Assembly: GCA_025451235.1 (NCBI GenBank)
Contig: JANWKT010000024.1
Coordinates: 1 to 64,000 of the forward strand
Direction: 5' to 3'
From: Flavobacteriales bacterium
Lineage (GTDB): Bacteria; Bacteroidota; Bacteroidia; CAIKAF01
DNA length: 64,000 bases
Part shown: positions 25,491-35,618 of the stretch, in pieces
Numbering within the stretch: position 1 is the first letter of the stretch
Layout of the letters: each line of letters opens with the position of its first letter
Program-made: the position numbers and the translations under genes
Notes under the pieces: model-generated
What the model was told of the DNA's origin: nothing
What the model saw: only the letters and a program-made list of their open reading frames with translations
The model's database searches: none

Positions 25491-26885
25491 TTAGATACAA
25501 CCAGCGATCATATCCGGCATCAAGCTGATAACAAGAAGGATCAGCGTAAGAATGATCAAAAGGAATTTATAGGAACTGCTTACTTCAATAGGGGTATTAT
25601 CAGGTTTGCGTGCATACATGGCCACAAAGATCCTGAAATAGAAATAAACGGAAAGCACCGTATTGATGATTGCAATGATCACAATTAATAAAAGGTCCTT
25701 GCTCAATGCTGCACTTAAAATATAATATTTCCCCCAGAAGCCGGCTAATGGAGGTATGCTCGCCATGGATAACAACGCGATCGTTAATGCCACCGCCAGG
25801 ATAGGTCTTTTGAAAAAGAGTCCGTTAAAAGCCGCCACATTTTCGTTTTTCATACTTTTGAACACTGGAATCGCCACCCCGAAACCAACCAGGTTTGCAA
25901 AACCATATCCCATTGTATAATAAGCAATTACATGCCAATGATTAAAGTCTACCGCTAATATCCCAAGGATCATAAAACCGGCATGGGAGATCCCTGAGTA
26001 GGCCATCATCCGTTTGAAATTGGTTTGTACGATAGCTAATATATTTCCGATACAGATGGTTGCGATGCAGATGAGTATGAGTAATATGTCATATAGTTCG
26101 TGCAGGGCAACAAAAACCTGGTTCAGCAAAAGATATAAACTGGTAACTGCAGCGATCTTGGCAATGGTAGCCATAAACGCAGTTACAATAGAGGGAGAGC
26201 CCTGATATACATCAGGACTCCAGAAATGGAAAGGAGCTGCGGATATCTTAAAGAAGAAACCAATGAGGATCAGCACCATTCCAGTATATAGGAAACCGGT
26301 ATTCGGGGTACTGTTATTAAAGGCGAGTAAAAATGTATTCAATTTTTGGTAATGCAGTGTACCGGTAGCTCCAAATAGCAATGCCATACCAAATAATAAG
26401 ATCCCTGAAGCAAATGCCCCCATGATGAAGTACTTCATCCCTGCCTCATTGCTCTCGACTTTGGTTCGATTGCTGCCAGCCAGCACATATAAGGATACCG
26501 ACAATATTTCAATACCTATGAAGGTCATCAAAAGATGATGGGAACCGATCATTAGGATCGCTCCACAAACGGCAAATATGTAAATGGATAAATAATCTGA
26601 CCAGTGTTTCTTTTCGTCTTTATAGAAATTAGCTCCCATGAAAACCAGGAAAACTGCTAACGAAAGAATGATAGCATTAAATACCATGGTCATCTTATTC
26701 ACCACGAACATATCGTTGTATATAGGGTCTAAAACCACCACCTCTTCATTCCAATGCATGAAGTTTAAATAGAGGGTAACCAACAACCCTAACACCGCTA
26801 CTGGTCCCACCAGTTTACGCAGACCCAGCAACTCCACCAACATGATGAGCAAACCGAGGGATGATATGGCTATTAGCGCTTCCAA
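25491..26885 (-). CDS. nuoN: NADH-quinone oxidoreductase subunit N
   Basis: A 464-residue antiporter-like membrane subunit of complex I, with about 14 transmembrane helices. Landmarks are LMTFIGIEILSVSLYVLAG near the N-terminus (a conserved Glu in the helix), KISAAPFHFWSPDVYQGSP in the discontinuous helix region, and GISHAGFMILGILA. It is one of three Mrp-like proton channels of the membrane arm, lying near the junction with the peripheral arm. It is the last gene of the nuoA-N operon, 2 bases after nuoM. I see no terminator in the 71 bases after its stop. Confidence 0.95.
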   Translation of the reverse strand: MEALIAISSLGLLIMLVELLGLRKLVGPVAVLGLLVTLYLNFMHWNEEVVVLDPIYNDMFVVNKMTMVFNAIILSLAVFLVFMGANFYKDEKKHWSDYLSIYIFAVCGAILMIGSHHLLMTFIGIEILSVSLYVLAGSNRTKVESNEAGMKYFIMGAFASGILLFGMALLFGATGTLHYQKLNTFLLAFNNSTPNTGFLYTGMVLILIGFFFKISAAPFHFWSPDVYQGSPSIVTAFMATIAKIAAVTSLYLLLNQVFVALHELYDILLILICIATICIGNILAIVQTNFKRMMAYSGISHAGFMILGILAVDFNHWHVIAYYTMGYGFANLVGFGVAIPVFKSMKNENVAAFNGLFFKRPILAVALTIALLSMASIPPLAGFWGKYYILSAALSKDLLLIVIIAIINTVLSVYFYFRIFVAMYARKPDNTPIEVSSSYKFLLIILTLILLVISLMPDMIAGCI

Positions 26886-26887
26886 TT

Positions 26888-28372
26888 TTAATCAGGTAAT
26901 ACGGTGTTTGGCATGGTAAAATGTGAACTGGTAACTGATTCTATCAATTTGTTGAGGGGTTCAAACGAGAGATCAAATATAGGTTGATATACTACCCCAA
27001 AAACGAAAATAAGTATCACAAATGGATAGATGGTAAATGCTTCTGTGTTATTCAGGTCTCTAAATCCAGCTGTATTGGGATTGGCAGGCCCTAACACGGT
27101 TTGTCTGAACATCCGCAACATAAATACGGCACCTAAGACCAAAGAGAAGGCTGCCATCAATGCAAATAAGGGTGAATGTTGGAAGATCCCATAGATGGTG
27201 ACCACTTCGCTGATAAAACTATTCGAAAATGGGATGGCTGCGGTAGCTAACATCACCACAAAAAAAGCGGTTGTAAACTTGGGTGCTTGTTTTCTTAAAC
27301 CACCAAGCTTGGCAAATTCTGTTGTCCCCAACCGGCTCGAGATCACCTCCACACAAATAAACAGAGCAATGGTATTGAGTCCATGAGAAAATGCCTGCGT
27401 AAAGGCTCCCTGCATCCCGGTTAAAGTAAGTGAAAAGATTCCTGCCACCATTAAAGAAATATGGGCTAAGGAAACGTATGCAAACATTCTTTTCAGGTCT
27501 TTCTGCATTATAGCCACAATGCCGGCATAGATCACTCCCAGGACGGCAGCCAATATAAGATAAGGGGCAAAAGTAAGGGTGGCTAACTGCAAGCCAGGTA
27601 TCATCCATCTTACAATGCTAAATAAAGCCATTTTTGCTAATAACCCTGATAGGATCATGGTTCCCTGGGTGGGTGCCATATGGTAGGTATTGGCCTGCCA
27701 GGTATGAAAAGGTATCAATGGAAGTTTAACAGCAAATGCCATCAGAAAACCAATAAACAGCCAATGCTGGGTTTGAACCTGGATGTTCATTCCGTAAATG
27801 CTTACACTGTCTATGGCTGCACCTTGCGAATAATTTGCATAGAGATACAAGATGGAAACCATCATCAACAAACTTCCGAAAACGGTATATAAAAAGAATT
27901 TAAAGGTAATTCGCCGGCGGTCCTTCCCTCCCCAGTACAATAAAAGGAAATAAGCAGGAATGATTGTAAGTTCCCAGAAAACATAATATAACAAAAGATC
28001 ATCCGCGATAAATACTCCGATCAAAGCTGTTTGCATCAGGAATATCAGGAAATGATAAATCCTTGGACGATCCAGGTTACGACCATTGGCGGAAAGATGA
28101 ACAAAGGGAATACAAATATTGGTAAGAATGATCAATAACAATGCAATCCCATCGACCGTGAACTTAATATTGATGGCAGGGTTTTTTATCCATACCTGGT
28201 TAACGGCAAATTCTGCTGCCCCATTGGCCCTGAATGAACAATAGGCATACACTGAAATGGCCAGAGGGATAAACGAAAGCAAAGCAGAAAACTTAGCTGT
28301 TGACTGCTTAGGTCCTGCTAAGATTAACAGGCCAAACACCAGGGGTAATATGATCAACAGCAAGGATATCAT
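26888..28372 (-). CDS. nuoM: NADH-quinone oxidoreductase subunit M
   Basis: A 494-residue proton-channel subunit of the complex I membrane arm. The conserved core YYVFWELTIIPAYFLLLYWGG contains the Glu of TM5; AVKLPLIPFHTWQANTYHMA holds the Lys of TM7; and SLAHISLMVAGIF the following half-helix. It is related to Mrp antiporters and subunit L. Its start overlaps the stop of nuoL by 4 bases (ATGA), so translation is coupled. Length is normal. Confidence 0.96.
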   Translation of the reverse strand: MISLLLIILPLVFGLLILAGPKQSTAKFSALLSFIPLAISVYAYCSFRANGAAEFAVNQVWIKNPAINIKFTVDGIALLLIILTNICIPFVHLSANGRNLDRPRIYHFLIFLMQTALIGVFIADDLLLYYVFWELTIIPAYFLLLYWGGKDRRRITFKFFLYTVFGSLLMMVSILYLYANYSQGAAIDSVSIYGMNIQVQTQHWLFIGFLMAFAVKLPLIPFHTWQANTYHMAPTQGTMILSGLLAKMALFSIVRWMIPGLQLATLTFAPYLILAAVLGVIYAGIVAIMQKDLKRMFAYVSLAHISLMVAGIFSLTLTGMQGAFTQAFSHGLNTIALFICVEVISSRLGTTEFAKLGGLRKQAPKFTTAFFVVMLATAAIPFSNSFISEVVTIYGIFQHSPLFALMAAFSLVLGAVFMLRMFRQTVLGPANPNTAGFRDLNNTEAFTIYPFVILIFVFGVVYQPIFDLSFEPLNKLIESVTSSHFTMPNTVLPD

Positions 28373-30261
28373 TTTAATAAAAACTGTAATAAGATTAGAC
28401 CTATCACAGAAAGGGTCATAATAAACAGGTATAGACCCACCTTTCCGGATTGTACTTTCCTGATCGCATCACCACTGCTTAAAGCGGTAAGTCCGGCAAG
28501 GTTGACTGCTTTATCAATAATTTTTGAATCGATAAAATATAAAGCTTTTGAAATAAAATTGACAGGTAATTTAAACAGGTAATTATACAATTCATCCAGG
28601 TAAAATTTCCGGTACACCAGCTTTGAAAAGAAATTCATTTCCGATTCACTGTTCTCCGGCAAGGTATTTTTCTTGGTGTACAATACCCAGGCCAGTAGCC
28701 AGACTAATACAGCTCCGCCAACTGCAATGCCCACTAACATAAATACTGTAGATTGGGCTACCTCTTCGGCATGTGGTATAAAAATATGTGCTCCCAGATA
28801 ATCGTGTAACCAATGATGTGCTCCTAAGTAATGAGGTAAACCTATTGCTCCGGCTATCGTAGAGAAAATGGCCAGAATGATCAATGGAATGGTGATCACT
28901 TTTGGTGATTCGTGTAAGTGATGTTTGGCTTCTTCCGTTCCCCTGTAGGAAGTGTGAAAAACCAGGTAGAATAAGCGAAACATATAAAACACCGTTAGTA
29001 AGGAGGCAAATTGAACCAAACCATACGCCAATGGATTATGGACAAATACATGTTCTAATATCTCATCCTTTGAGAAAAACCCCGAAAATGGAGGAATACC
29101 GGAAATGGCCAAAGTTCCTATCAAAAATACTGCATAAGTAACCGGAATATGTTTTTTCAATCCTCCCATTTTGCGTATATCCTGCTCACCCGACATTGCA
29201 TGGATCACAGATCCGGCACCGAGGAATAACAATGCTTTAAAGAAGGCATGGGTGATCAAATGGAAAAAGGAACTCACCGGGGCATCTGAACCCAAGGCCA
29301 CAAATAATAAGCCTAATTGTGAAACCGTTGAATAAGCCAGCACTTTTTTAATATCGTTTTGTTTGACCCCAATAATAGCTCCGAGTAAGCAAGTGGCTAC
29401 CCCAATCCATAAAATCGTTTCCATGGTAATGGGTGCCATGCTGAACAAGGCAAAATTTCGTATCACTAAATATATACCAGCAGTTACCATCGTGGCAGCA
29501 TGGATCAAGGCAGATACAGGAGTGGGACCCGCCATAGCATCAGGTAACCAGGTAAGCAATGGAAGCTGGGCTGATTTACCGGTAGCCGCAAAAAACAGTA
29601 AAAGTGTAATGATCGTAATATCCCTCACATTCATGGATTCCAATACTGCCTTCGCATTCACCATATCGAACTCAAGTGAACCAAAGAGTTGTAAAATATA
29701 GAACATGGCCAGTACAAAGCCTACATCCCCTATCCTATTCATCACGAAAGCTTTTTTAGCCGCCAGGTTATATGCATTGTTATCCGACCAGAAACCAATC
29801 AGGAGATAAGAACAGAGTCCTACCCCTTCCCAACCAATGAACATGAGCAAGAAATTGCTTCCGGTAACCAGGAAGATCATGAAGAATACAAACAAATTCA
29901 AATACGCAAAGAACCGGGCATATGCCTCATCCCCTTTCATATAACCGATCGAATAGATATGGATCAATAATCCCACACCGGTAATGATCAATAACATGAT
30001 ATTGGAAAGATGATCGATAGTAAAAGAAAAGTCAATACTCCACTGGCCAATATGGAACCAATGGCATAGATTAATTTTTACCGGAGTTTCAGACCCATTC
30101 AGAAAAAACAACAGGGAAACAATAAAGGATCCGGCTATTAACAAACTACCGAATATACCCGCAACAGCACCAGGCATTTTTTTACCTAACAATCCATTGA
30201 TAAGAAATCCCAATAACGGTAATCCTAACAGAAGGATGATATAGATCTTATCTCCTCCCAT
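28369..30261 (-). CDS. nuoL: NADH-quinone oxidoreductase subunit L
   Basis: A 630-residue subunit at the distal end of the membrane arm, the largest of the three antiporter-like subunits. Landmarks are LLMFIGWEGVGLCSYLLIG (conserved Glu), GKSAQLPLLTWLPDAMAGPT (conserved Lys and the Pro of the broken helix) and STVSQLGLLFVALG. The C-terminal extension with a long lateral helix that clasps subunits M and N is present (KLVYRKFYLDELYNYLF and onward). Its ATG overlaps the nuoK stop by one base (TAATG). Length is normal for the family. Confidence 0.96.
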   Translation of the reverse strand: MGGDKIYIILLLGLPLLGFLINGLLGKKMPGAVAGIFGSLLIAGSFIVSLLFFLNGSETPVKINLCHWFHIGQWSIDFSFTIDHLSNIMLLIITGVGLLIHIYSIGYMKGDEAYARFFAYLNLFVFFMIFLVTGSNFLLMFIGWEGVGLCSYLLIGFWSDNNAYNLAAKKAFVMNRIGDVGFVLAMFYILQLFGSLEFDMVNAKAVLESMNVRDITIITLLLFFAATGKSAQLPLLTWLPDAMAGPTPVSALIHAATMVTAGIYLVIRNFALFSMAPITMETILWIGVATCLLGAIIGVKQNDIKKVLAYSTVSQLGLLFVALGSDAPVSSFFHLITHAFFKALLFLGAGSVIHAMSGEQDIRKMGGLKKHIPVTYAVFLIGTLAISGIPPFSGFFSKDEILEHVFVHNPLAYGLVQFASLLTVFYMFRLFYLVFHTSYRGTEEAKHHLHESPKVITIPLIILAIFSTIAGAIGLPHYLGAHHWLHDYLGAHIFIPHAEEVAQSTVFMLVGIAVGGAVLVWLLAWVLYTKKNTLPENSESEMNFFSKLVYRKFYLDELYNYLFKLPVNFISKALYFIDSKIIDKAVNLAGLTALSSGDAIRKVQSGKVGLYLFIMTLSVIGLILLQFLLK

Positions 30262-30593
30262 TATCCCTTCATTTTGTTTAAGAGGTTCACATCAGTACTC
30301 GATAAGTTTCTATATATACTAATGAGTAATGCCAGCCCCACAGCCACTTCAGCAGCAGCCACCACGATCACGAAAAAGACCACCATTTGTCCTTCGACAT
30401 TTCCCTGGTATGCTGAAAAAGCCACCAACAATAAATTAGCTGCGTTTAACATGAGCTCAACACACATCAGGATAATAATGGCATTCCTGCGCATCAAAAC
30501 TCCCATCACACCTATGCAGAACAATATGATAGATAGGTAAACATATTTGTTCACCGGATTGGATAATATATCAACTACTTCCAATGCTATCAT
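30261..30593 (-). CDS. nuoK: NADH-quinone oxidoreductase subunit K
   Basis: A 110-residue, three-helix membrane subunit. It keeps the two acidic residues of the proton path: Glu in [19 protein letters not shown] and Glu in [20 protein letters not shown]. The subunit sits between NuoJ and NuoN in the E-channel region. Its start overlaps the nuoJ stop by 4 bases. The first ~10 residues before [12 protein letters not shown] are a little longer than in E. coli. Confidence 0.96.
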   Translation of the reverse strand: MIALEVVDILSNPVNKYVYLSIILFCIGVMGVLMRRNAIIILMCVELMLNAANLLLVAFSAYQGNVEGQMVVFFVIVVAAAEVAVGLALLISIYRNLSSTDVNLLNKMKG

Positions 30594-31093
30594 GCTTCTT
30601 TTTTAGAAATGAGTACCACACCTACCATGGCTGATAAAAATAAAACGGAAGATATTTCAAATGGTAATAAATAATCTGTGAACAATGATTTCCCTAGGTC
30701 CTTTACCATGCCAATGGAATGCATGGACGGATGCGTACTTGCCGGTAGATTTAAGTTCTCTGATTTAAGAAGGGCAGCCACCAAAACCAATACCAATAAT
30801 GATCCCGATATGACCGAGGCAAATTTGATGATCGCCGGTTTATGGGGTTCGGATTCCTTATTCAGGTTCAGTAACATGATCACGAATAAAAACAACACCA
30901 TGATAGCTCCTGCATAGATAATAACGTGGACCACCGCAAGGAATTCGGCATTTAAAATAAGATAATGGCCAGCAATGGAGAAAAAACAGATCACCAGATA
31001 TAAAACACTATGAATAGGGTTCTTGGAGAACACTACCATCAATGCACTAATGATAGATACGAAAGCTAAAAAATAAAATATATATTCTCTCAT
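30590..31093 (-). CDS. nuoJ: NADH-quinone oxidoreductase subunit J
   Basis: A 167-residue, five-helix membrane subunit of complex I. Landmarks are the conserved helix 3 region [20 protein letters not shown], which contains the pi-bulge ([12 protein letters not shown]), and the start [20 protein letters not shown]. It follows nuoI after 48 bases, the largest gap in the operon. The gap shows no promoter box or hairpin that I can support. Confidence 0.95.
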   Translation of the reverse strand: MREYIFYFLAFVSIISALMVVFSKNPIHSVLYLVICFFSIAGHYLILNAEFLAVVHVIIYAGAIMVLFLFVIMLLNLNKESEPHKPAIIKFASVISGSLLVLVLVAALLKSENLNLPASTHPSMHSIGMVKDLGKSLFTDYLLPFEISSVLFLSAMVGVVLISKKEA

Positions 31094-31141
31094 TCCCAGT
31101 TTAAAGCCGCAAGTTTAACAAAAAACCTGCTCATTAGGTTT

Positions 31142-31675
31142 TTATTTAAATGTTTTCTTTTTCCGTTCACTTACATCTATTCTATCATCCATCTTCTCTA
31201 CTAATAGATCCTTTCCATATACAAATCCCTCCCTGGTATATTCAGATGGAACCAAACGATCTGTTAAGTATATGGCATCTTTAGGACAAGCCTCTTCACA
31301 TAATCCACAATAAATACAGCGAAGCATGTTAATTTCATATTTAGCAGCATATTTTTCTTCCCTGTATAAACCTTCTTCTCCCTCCATCCTTTCGGCAGCT
31401 TCCATGGTAATCGCCTCGGCTGGGCAAGCCACAGCACATAATCCACAGGCTGTACAATTTTCTCTTCCTTCTTCATCTCTTTTTAAAACGTGCATTCCTC
31501 TATATACCGGCGCAAATTCCCTTTTAACTTCAGGATATTTTAATGTAACCTTTTTCTTAAAAAAATGACCCAAGGTAATTTTTAGCCCTCCTAAAATTGC
31601 AGGGATATAAAGTCTCTCAAGAAAAGATAATTTCTTATTGGAGACAACTTTTGATCTATTGGTTAGTGCCTGCAT
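31142..31675 (-). CDS. nuoI: NADH-quinone oxidoreductase subunit I (ferredoxin-type)
   Basis: A 177-residue peripheral subunit carrying two [4Fe-4S] clusters (N6a and N6b). The binding motifs CTACGLCAVACP and CIYCGLCEEACP are complete. The N-terminal helix region (ERLYIPAILGGLKITLGHFF) contacts the membrane arm. An in-frame ATG further upstream (31753) would overlap nuoH by 76 bases; I chose the ATG at 31675 (MQALTNRSKVV), which lies 2 bases after the nuoH stop and gives the expected length. It passes electrons toward NuoB. Confidence 0.95.
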   Translation of the reverse strand: MQALTNRSKVVSNKKLSFLERLYIPAILGGLKITLGHFFKKKVTLKYPEVKREFAPVYRGMHVLKRDEEGRENCTACGLCAVACPAEAITMEAAERMEGEEGLYREEKYAAKYEINMLRCIYCGLCEEACPKDAIYLTDRLVPSEYTREGFVYGKDLLVEKMDDRIDVSERKKKTFK

Positions 31676-31677
31676 AT

Positions 31678-32733
31678 CTATCTGGTAAATAAAGTCATTA
31701 CTAAACCTGTTGCTAAAATGTTTAAAATGCAAAGTGGTATGAAAATCTGCCATCCCAGTTTCATCAATTGGTCATATCTAAACCTTGGAATGGTCCACCG
31801 GATCCACATAAAAACAAAAATCATAAAAAATATTTTTGCAAATAAGGTACATATACTTACAATGCTTAACCAATTAGGCGAAAGACCCAGATTTTCCATA
31901 CCTGGAAAATGATATCCACCCAGGAATAAGATAGAAATAATGGTTGCGGAAACAAATACATTCACATATTCACCAAACAAAAACAACGCAAGTTTCATGC
32001 TACTATATTCGGTATGATATCCTCCAATTAATTCAGATTCTGTTTCGGCCAGATCGAAAGGTGTTCGGTTACACTCGGCCAAAGCACAGGTAAAGAAAAT
32101 AATAAATGCCAATGGTTGATAAAATATATTCCAGTTCCACCCTGCCTGTGCTTCTGTAATATCCCTTAAACTCAGAGAAGAAGCCATCATTACAATTGGT
32201 ATCAACGATAGGCCCATCGCTAATTCATAGCTGATCATTTGAGTAGAAGCACGAACAGCTCCCAATAAAGAGAATTTGTTATTAGAGGCCCAGCCCCCAA
32301 TCATAATTCCATAAACCCCCAAAGAAACAATCGCGAAGGAATATAAAATGCCAACATTCAAATCGGCTAATTGTAAAGAGAAAGGTTTACCATTGATAAA
32401 AAGGTCTTTTCCCCAAGGTATAATGGCATAGGTCATCAATGCAACGGTCATAAAAATGCAAGGACCTAGTATAAAAAGAAATTTATGAGCTCTTCCTGGA
32501 ATAATCTCTTCTTTCATGATACTTTTTACCCCGTCAACAATGGGTTGTAGTATCCCGAAAAATCCTGCCCTGTCCGGACCAATTCTATCCTGCATAAAAG
32601 CTGCGATCTTTCTTTCGGCCAAAGTGCTGTAGGCCGCAATGCCCAATGCCACTGCAAACAAAATACCGATCAGTATTAATTTATCTGTAATTAATACCCA
32701 GTTCCAATTTGCAAATGTATTTAGCACCAACAT
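31678..32733 (-). CDS. nuoH: NADH-quinone oxidoreductase subunit H
   Basis: A 351-residue, eight-helix membrane subunit that forms much of the quinone-binding chamber with NuoB and NuoD. Landmarks are AERKIAAFMQDRIGPDRAG, followed by FGILQPIVDGVKSIMKE, and the acidic loop ECNRTPFDLAETESELIGGY, one of the most conserved regions of the subunit. Its ATG overlaps the nuoG stop by one base (TAATG). Length is normal. Confidence 0.97.
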   Translation of the reverse strand: MLVLNTFANWNWVLITDKLILIGILFAVALGIAAYSTLAERKIAAFMQDRIGPDRAGFFGILQPIVDGVKSIMKEEIIPGRAHKFLFILGPCIFMTVALMTYAIIPWGKDLFINGKPFSLQLADLNVGILYSFAIVSLGVYGIMIGGWASNNKFSLLGAVRASTQMISYELAMGLSLIPIVMMASSLSLRDITEAQAGWNWNIFYQPLAFIIFFTCALAECNRTPFDLAETESELIGGYHTEYSSMKLALFLFGEYVNVFVSATIISILFLGGYHFPGMENLGLSPNWLSIVSICTLFAKIFFMIFVFMWIRWTIPRFRYDQLMKLGWQIFIPLCILNILATGLVMTLFTR

Positions 32734-33698
32734 TAGTCTTCAAAAGGTTTAATATCGTTCAATTTAAAAAGAGAAGGCTCCACTATTTTTTCATAATGGT
32801 TGGCAGAAATAACAGAATGCCGGTCTATAGCAGTCGGCCCTTCTATTTCCCAATCCAAGGTTTGTTTTTTCTCGAACCGGCATTCATTACAAATAAATTC
32901 CTCCACCTCACCCCATTTATCTTTTCTTCCGGTTACTCTTAGCACTTCATCTCCCTTATACCAAAGCGTTACTTTTCCACAACATTTTTTGCAATCACGA
33001 TGTGCCGATACAGGGTTGGTGAACCATACCCTGCTTTTAAATCGGAATGTCTTATCCGTTAATGCACCTACCGGGCAAACATCGATCATATTTCCTGAAA
33101 AATCATTCTCGATGGCCTTGGTTATATAAGTAGATATTTCTGACACCTCTCCCCTGTTCAATACTCCATGAACACGTTCATCTGTAAGCTGATCTGCTAC
33201 CTTTACGCAACGATAACAAAGAATACAACGAGTCATGTGCAACTGTATGAATGGACCCAGGTCTATTTTTTTGAATTTCCTTCTTTCAAACTCATAACGT
33301 GTATCATCAGAACCATGATCATACGATAAATCTTGCAAATGACATTCTCCTGCCTGGTCGCAAATAGGACAATCCAATGGATGGTTGGCCAGTAAAAACT
33401 CCACTACTCCTTTTCTTGCTTCTACGATTTCTGGAGAAGTATAATTCAATACCTCCATACCCTCTTCTACATTTGTTCTGCAGGAAGCCACCGGTTTTGG
33501 TATGGGATTCGGGTTAGCTTCTGACATTTTAGAAACTTTTACGATGCAGGTACGACAATATCCACCACTCGTTTTTAATGAAGTATAATAACACATGGCG
33601 GGAGGAGTAACTTCAGCTCCTATCATCCTTGCGGCTTGCAGGATGGTAGTACCTTGTGGGACTTCTATGGTTTTACCGTCTATGGTTACTTTTGGCAT
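32733..33698 (-). CDS. nuoG: Short NADH-quinone oxidoreductase subunit G
   Basis: A 321-residue iron-sulfur subunit, far shorter than the 700-900 residues of proteobacterial NuoG. Present are the [2Fe-2S] domain (CYYTSLKTSGGYCRTC), the His/Cys cluster HPLDCPICDQAGEC, the [4Fe-4S] motif CILCYRCVKV with DVCPVGAL, and a last cysteine set, RDCKKCCGK with FICNECRFE. That set resembles the start of the molybdopterin-type domain. The protein stops there, so the whole catalytically silent molybdopterin-like part is missing. The stop codon overlaps the nuoH start, so the short form is native, not a frameshift. It lies 15 bases after nuoF. Confidence 0.93.
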   Translation of the reverse strand: MPKVTIDGKTIEVPQGTTILQAARMIGAEVTPPAMCYYTSLKTSGGYCRTCIVKVSKMSEANPNPIPKPVASCRTNVEEGMEVLNYTSPEIVEARKGVVEFLLANHPLDCPICDQAGECHLQDLSYDHGSDDTRYEFERRKFKKIDLGPFIQLHMTRCILCYRCVKVADQLTDERVHGVLNRGEVSEISTYITKAIENDFSGNMIDVCPVGALTDKTFRFKSRVWFTNPVSAHRDCKKCCGKVTLWYKGDEVLRVTGRKDKWGEVEEFICNECRFEKKQTLDWEIEGPTAIDRHSVISANHYEKIVEPSLFKLNDIKPFED

Positions 33699-33713
33699 AG
33701 TTTACTTATCTAT

Positions 33714-35057
33714 TTATGCAAGTTCCTTTTTTTCTATCTGATTGAAATAATGTTTTACGTCAAGGTGCTTTTCAGGATGCTGAACAAAATCTTCGAACTC
33801 TGATCTGAAATGCCTTATTGCACTGGCTACAGGCCATGCTGCAGCGTCTCCAAGCGGGCAGATCGTTTTGCCATCAATATTCTTTTGCAAGGTCCACAAG
33901 AGGTCAACATCCTTTAATGTTCCGTGACCATGTAAAATTCTATGTAAAATTTTCTCCATCCATGCGGTCCCTTCGCGGCATGGGCTGCATTGTCCGCATG
34001 ATTCATGATGATAAAAACGGGTAAAATTGAATAGGTTTTTCACAATACTGGTGGTTTCATCCATGACTATAAACCCACCTGAGCCAAGCATGGTACCGCT
34101 TGTAAATCCTCCATCCGATAAGGATTCGTATGACATGAGCCTAGGCTCCCCTTTCTCCGTTTTTAATATGAGCTCCGCTGGAAGAATAGGTACAGAAGAT
34201 CCACCCGCAACTACCGCTTTGAGTTTCCTTCCTCCCCTAATACCTCCGCAATATTCATCCGAATAAATAAATTCTTCCACTGGTAGTCCTAATTCTATTT
34301 CATAAATACCAGGTTTCTTGATATGACCACAAGCGGATATCAATTTGGTGCCTTTTGAATGTCCAATTCCAATCTTTGCATACTCCTCACCTCCCATGGC
34401 AATGATGGCTGGAACGGTAGCAATGCTTTCCACATTGTTCACCACTGTAGGATTATTGTATAGCCCGGATATGGCAGGAAAAGGTGGTTTTATTCTTGGA
34501 TTTCCTCTTTTTCCTTCCAAAGACTCTATTAAGGCTGTTTCTTCACCGCATATATACGCTCCGCCACCTGGATGACAATAAAGCTCAAGATCGTAACCCG
34601 TTCCCAGGATGTTTTTTCCCAAATAACCTGCTTCGTAAGCTTCTGCAATGGCTTTTTCAAGAATATGGTATACATATAACAATTCACCCCTTATATAAAT
34701 ATAAGAAAGATGTGCTCCTAAAGCAAAACTAGAAATGATCATCCCCTCGATCAGCAAATGAGGATTTACTTCCATTAAATACCGATCTTTAAAAGTCCCG
34801 GGTTCACTTTCATCCGCATTACAAACGAGGTATCTTGGTTTGCCTGATTTCTTATCAATAAATGACCATTTTCTTCCTGTCGGAAAACCTGCTCCTCCTC
34901 TTCCTCTTAAACCGGAGGTCATTACCTCATTTACAATTTCATCCGGAGTTTTCTTCAGGGCCTTTTCTAAGGAAGCATACCCACCATGCTGCTTATATAC
35001 TTGCAGTTGTTGGATCCCCTGAACACCAAAATGTTCTGTTAGTAGCTTCTTGCCCAT
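33714..35057 (-). CDS. nuoF: NADH-quinone oxidoreductase subunit F (NADH-binding)
   Basis: A 447-residue subunit with the NADH and FMN sites and cluster N3. Landmarks are GLRGRGGAGFPTGRKW (NADH/FMN-binding Gly-rich loop), CNADESEPGTFKDR, GAYICGEETALIESLEGKRG and the cluster motif ESCGQCSPCREGT with the fourth Cys in KTICPLGDAA. It receives hydride from NADH. Its ATG overlaps the nuoE stop by one base. Confidence 0.97.
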   Translation of the reverse strand: MGKKLLTEHFGVQGIQQLQVYKQHGGYASLEKALKKTPDEIVNEVMTSGLRGRGGAGFPTGRKWSFIDKKSGKPRYLVCNADESEPGTFKDRYLMEVNPHLLIEGMIISSFALGAHLSYIYIRGELLYVYHILEKAIAEAYEAGYLGKNILGTGYDLELYCHPGGGAYICGEETALIESLEGKRGNPRIKPPFPAISGLYNNPTVVNNVESIATVPAIIAMGGEEYAKIGIGHSKGTKLISACGHIKKPGIYEIELGLPVEEFIYSDEYCGGIRGGRKLKAVVAGGSSVPILPAELILKTEKGEPRLMSYESLSDGGFTSGTMLGSGGFIVMDETTSIVKNLFNFTRFYHHESCGQCSPCREGTAWMEKILHRILHGHGTLKDVDLLWTLQKNIDGKTICPLGDAAAWPVASAIRHFRSEFEDFVQHPEKHLDVKHYFNQIEKKELA

Positions 35058-35602
35058 TAAGGTTTAATTTTATCTTTTGACCAATGTGATATTGGCGTTT
35101 TTGTATTATTCTGATAATCGTTCAATATAGTATCAACCTTCGCAAAAGTGAGGTCTTCATGATATTTTTCGGCCACCTGCATCATCGGTGCACCACCGCA
35201 GGCGGCTAAACACTCTACTGTTTTTAGGGTAAACATTCCGTCTGAAGTAGTCTCCCCAACTTTTATATTCAGTTTTGATTCAATATGATTAACAATGTCT
35301 TCTGCTCCCATTAACCAACAAGGCCCTGTACGGCAAACCTCAATTACACATTTACCTACCGGTTGCAGATTGAACATGGAATAAAAAGAAGCCACTTCAT
35401 ATACTTCGATCGGCTGAAGGTCCATGATCTTTGCTACATAATCCATCCCTTGAGGACTTAACCATCCACCAAACTCCGACTGTGCAATATGCAAGATAGG
35501 AATGATGGCTGACTTATGTTTTCCTTCCGGATATCTGCCCATGAGCTTCTTTGCCAATGCCAGGGCATCAGCTGAAAATTCAATATGTTGTTTATTTTCC
35601 AC
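35057..35602 (-). CDS. nuoE: NADH-quinone oxidoreductase subunit E (thioredoxin-like)
   Basis: A 181-residue thioredoxin-fold subunit carrying the [2Fe-2S] cluster N1a. The four ligands are in EVCRTGPCWLMG and ECLAACGGAPMM. The N-terminal helical part (ALAKKLMGRYPEGKHKSAII) binds NuoF. The C-terminal ~25 residues are extra relative to E. coli. It starts 16 bases after nuoD and is coupled to nuoF. Confidence 0.95.
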   Translation of the reverse strand: MENKQHIEFSADALALAKKLMGRYPEGKHKSAIIPILHIAQSEFGGWLSPQGMDYVAKIMDLQPIEVYEVASFYSMFNLQPVGKCVIEVCRTGPCWLMGAEDIVNHIESKLNIKVGETTSDGMFTLKTVECLAACGGAPMMQVAEKYHEDLTFAKVDTILNDYQNNTKTPISHWSKDKIKP

Positions 35603-35618
35603 TTATACTATTCTTATT

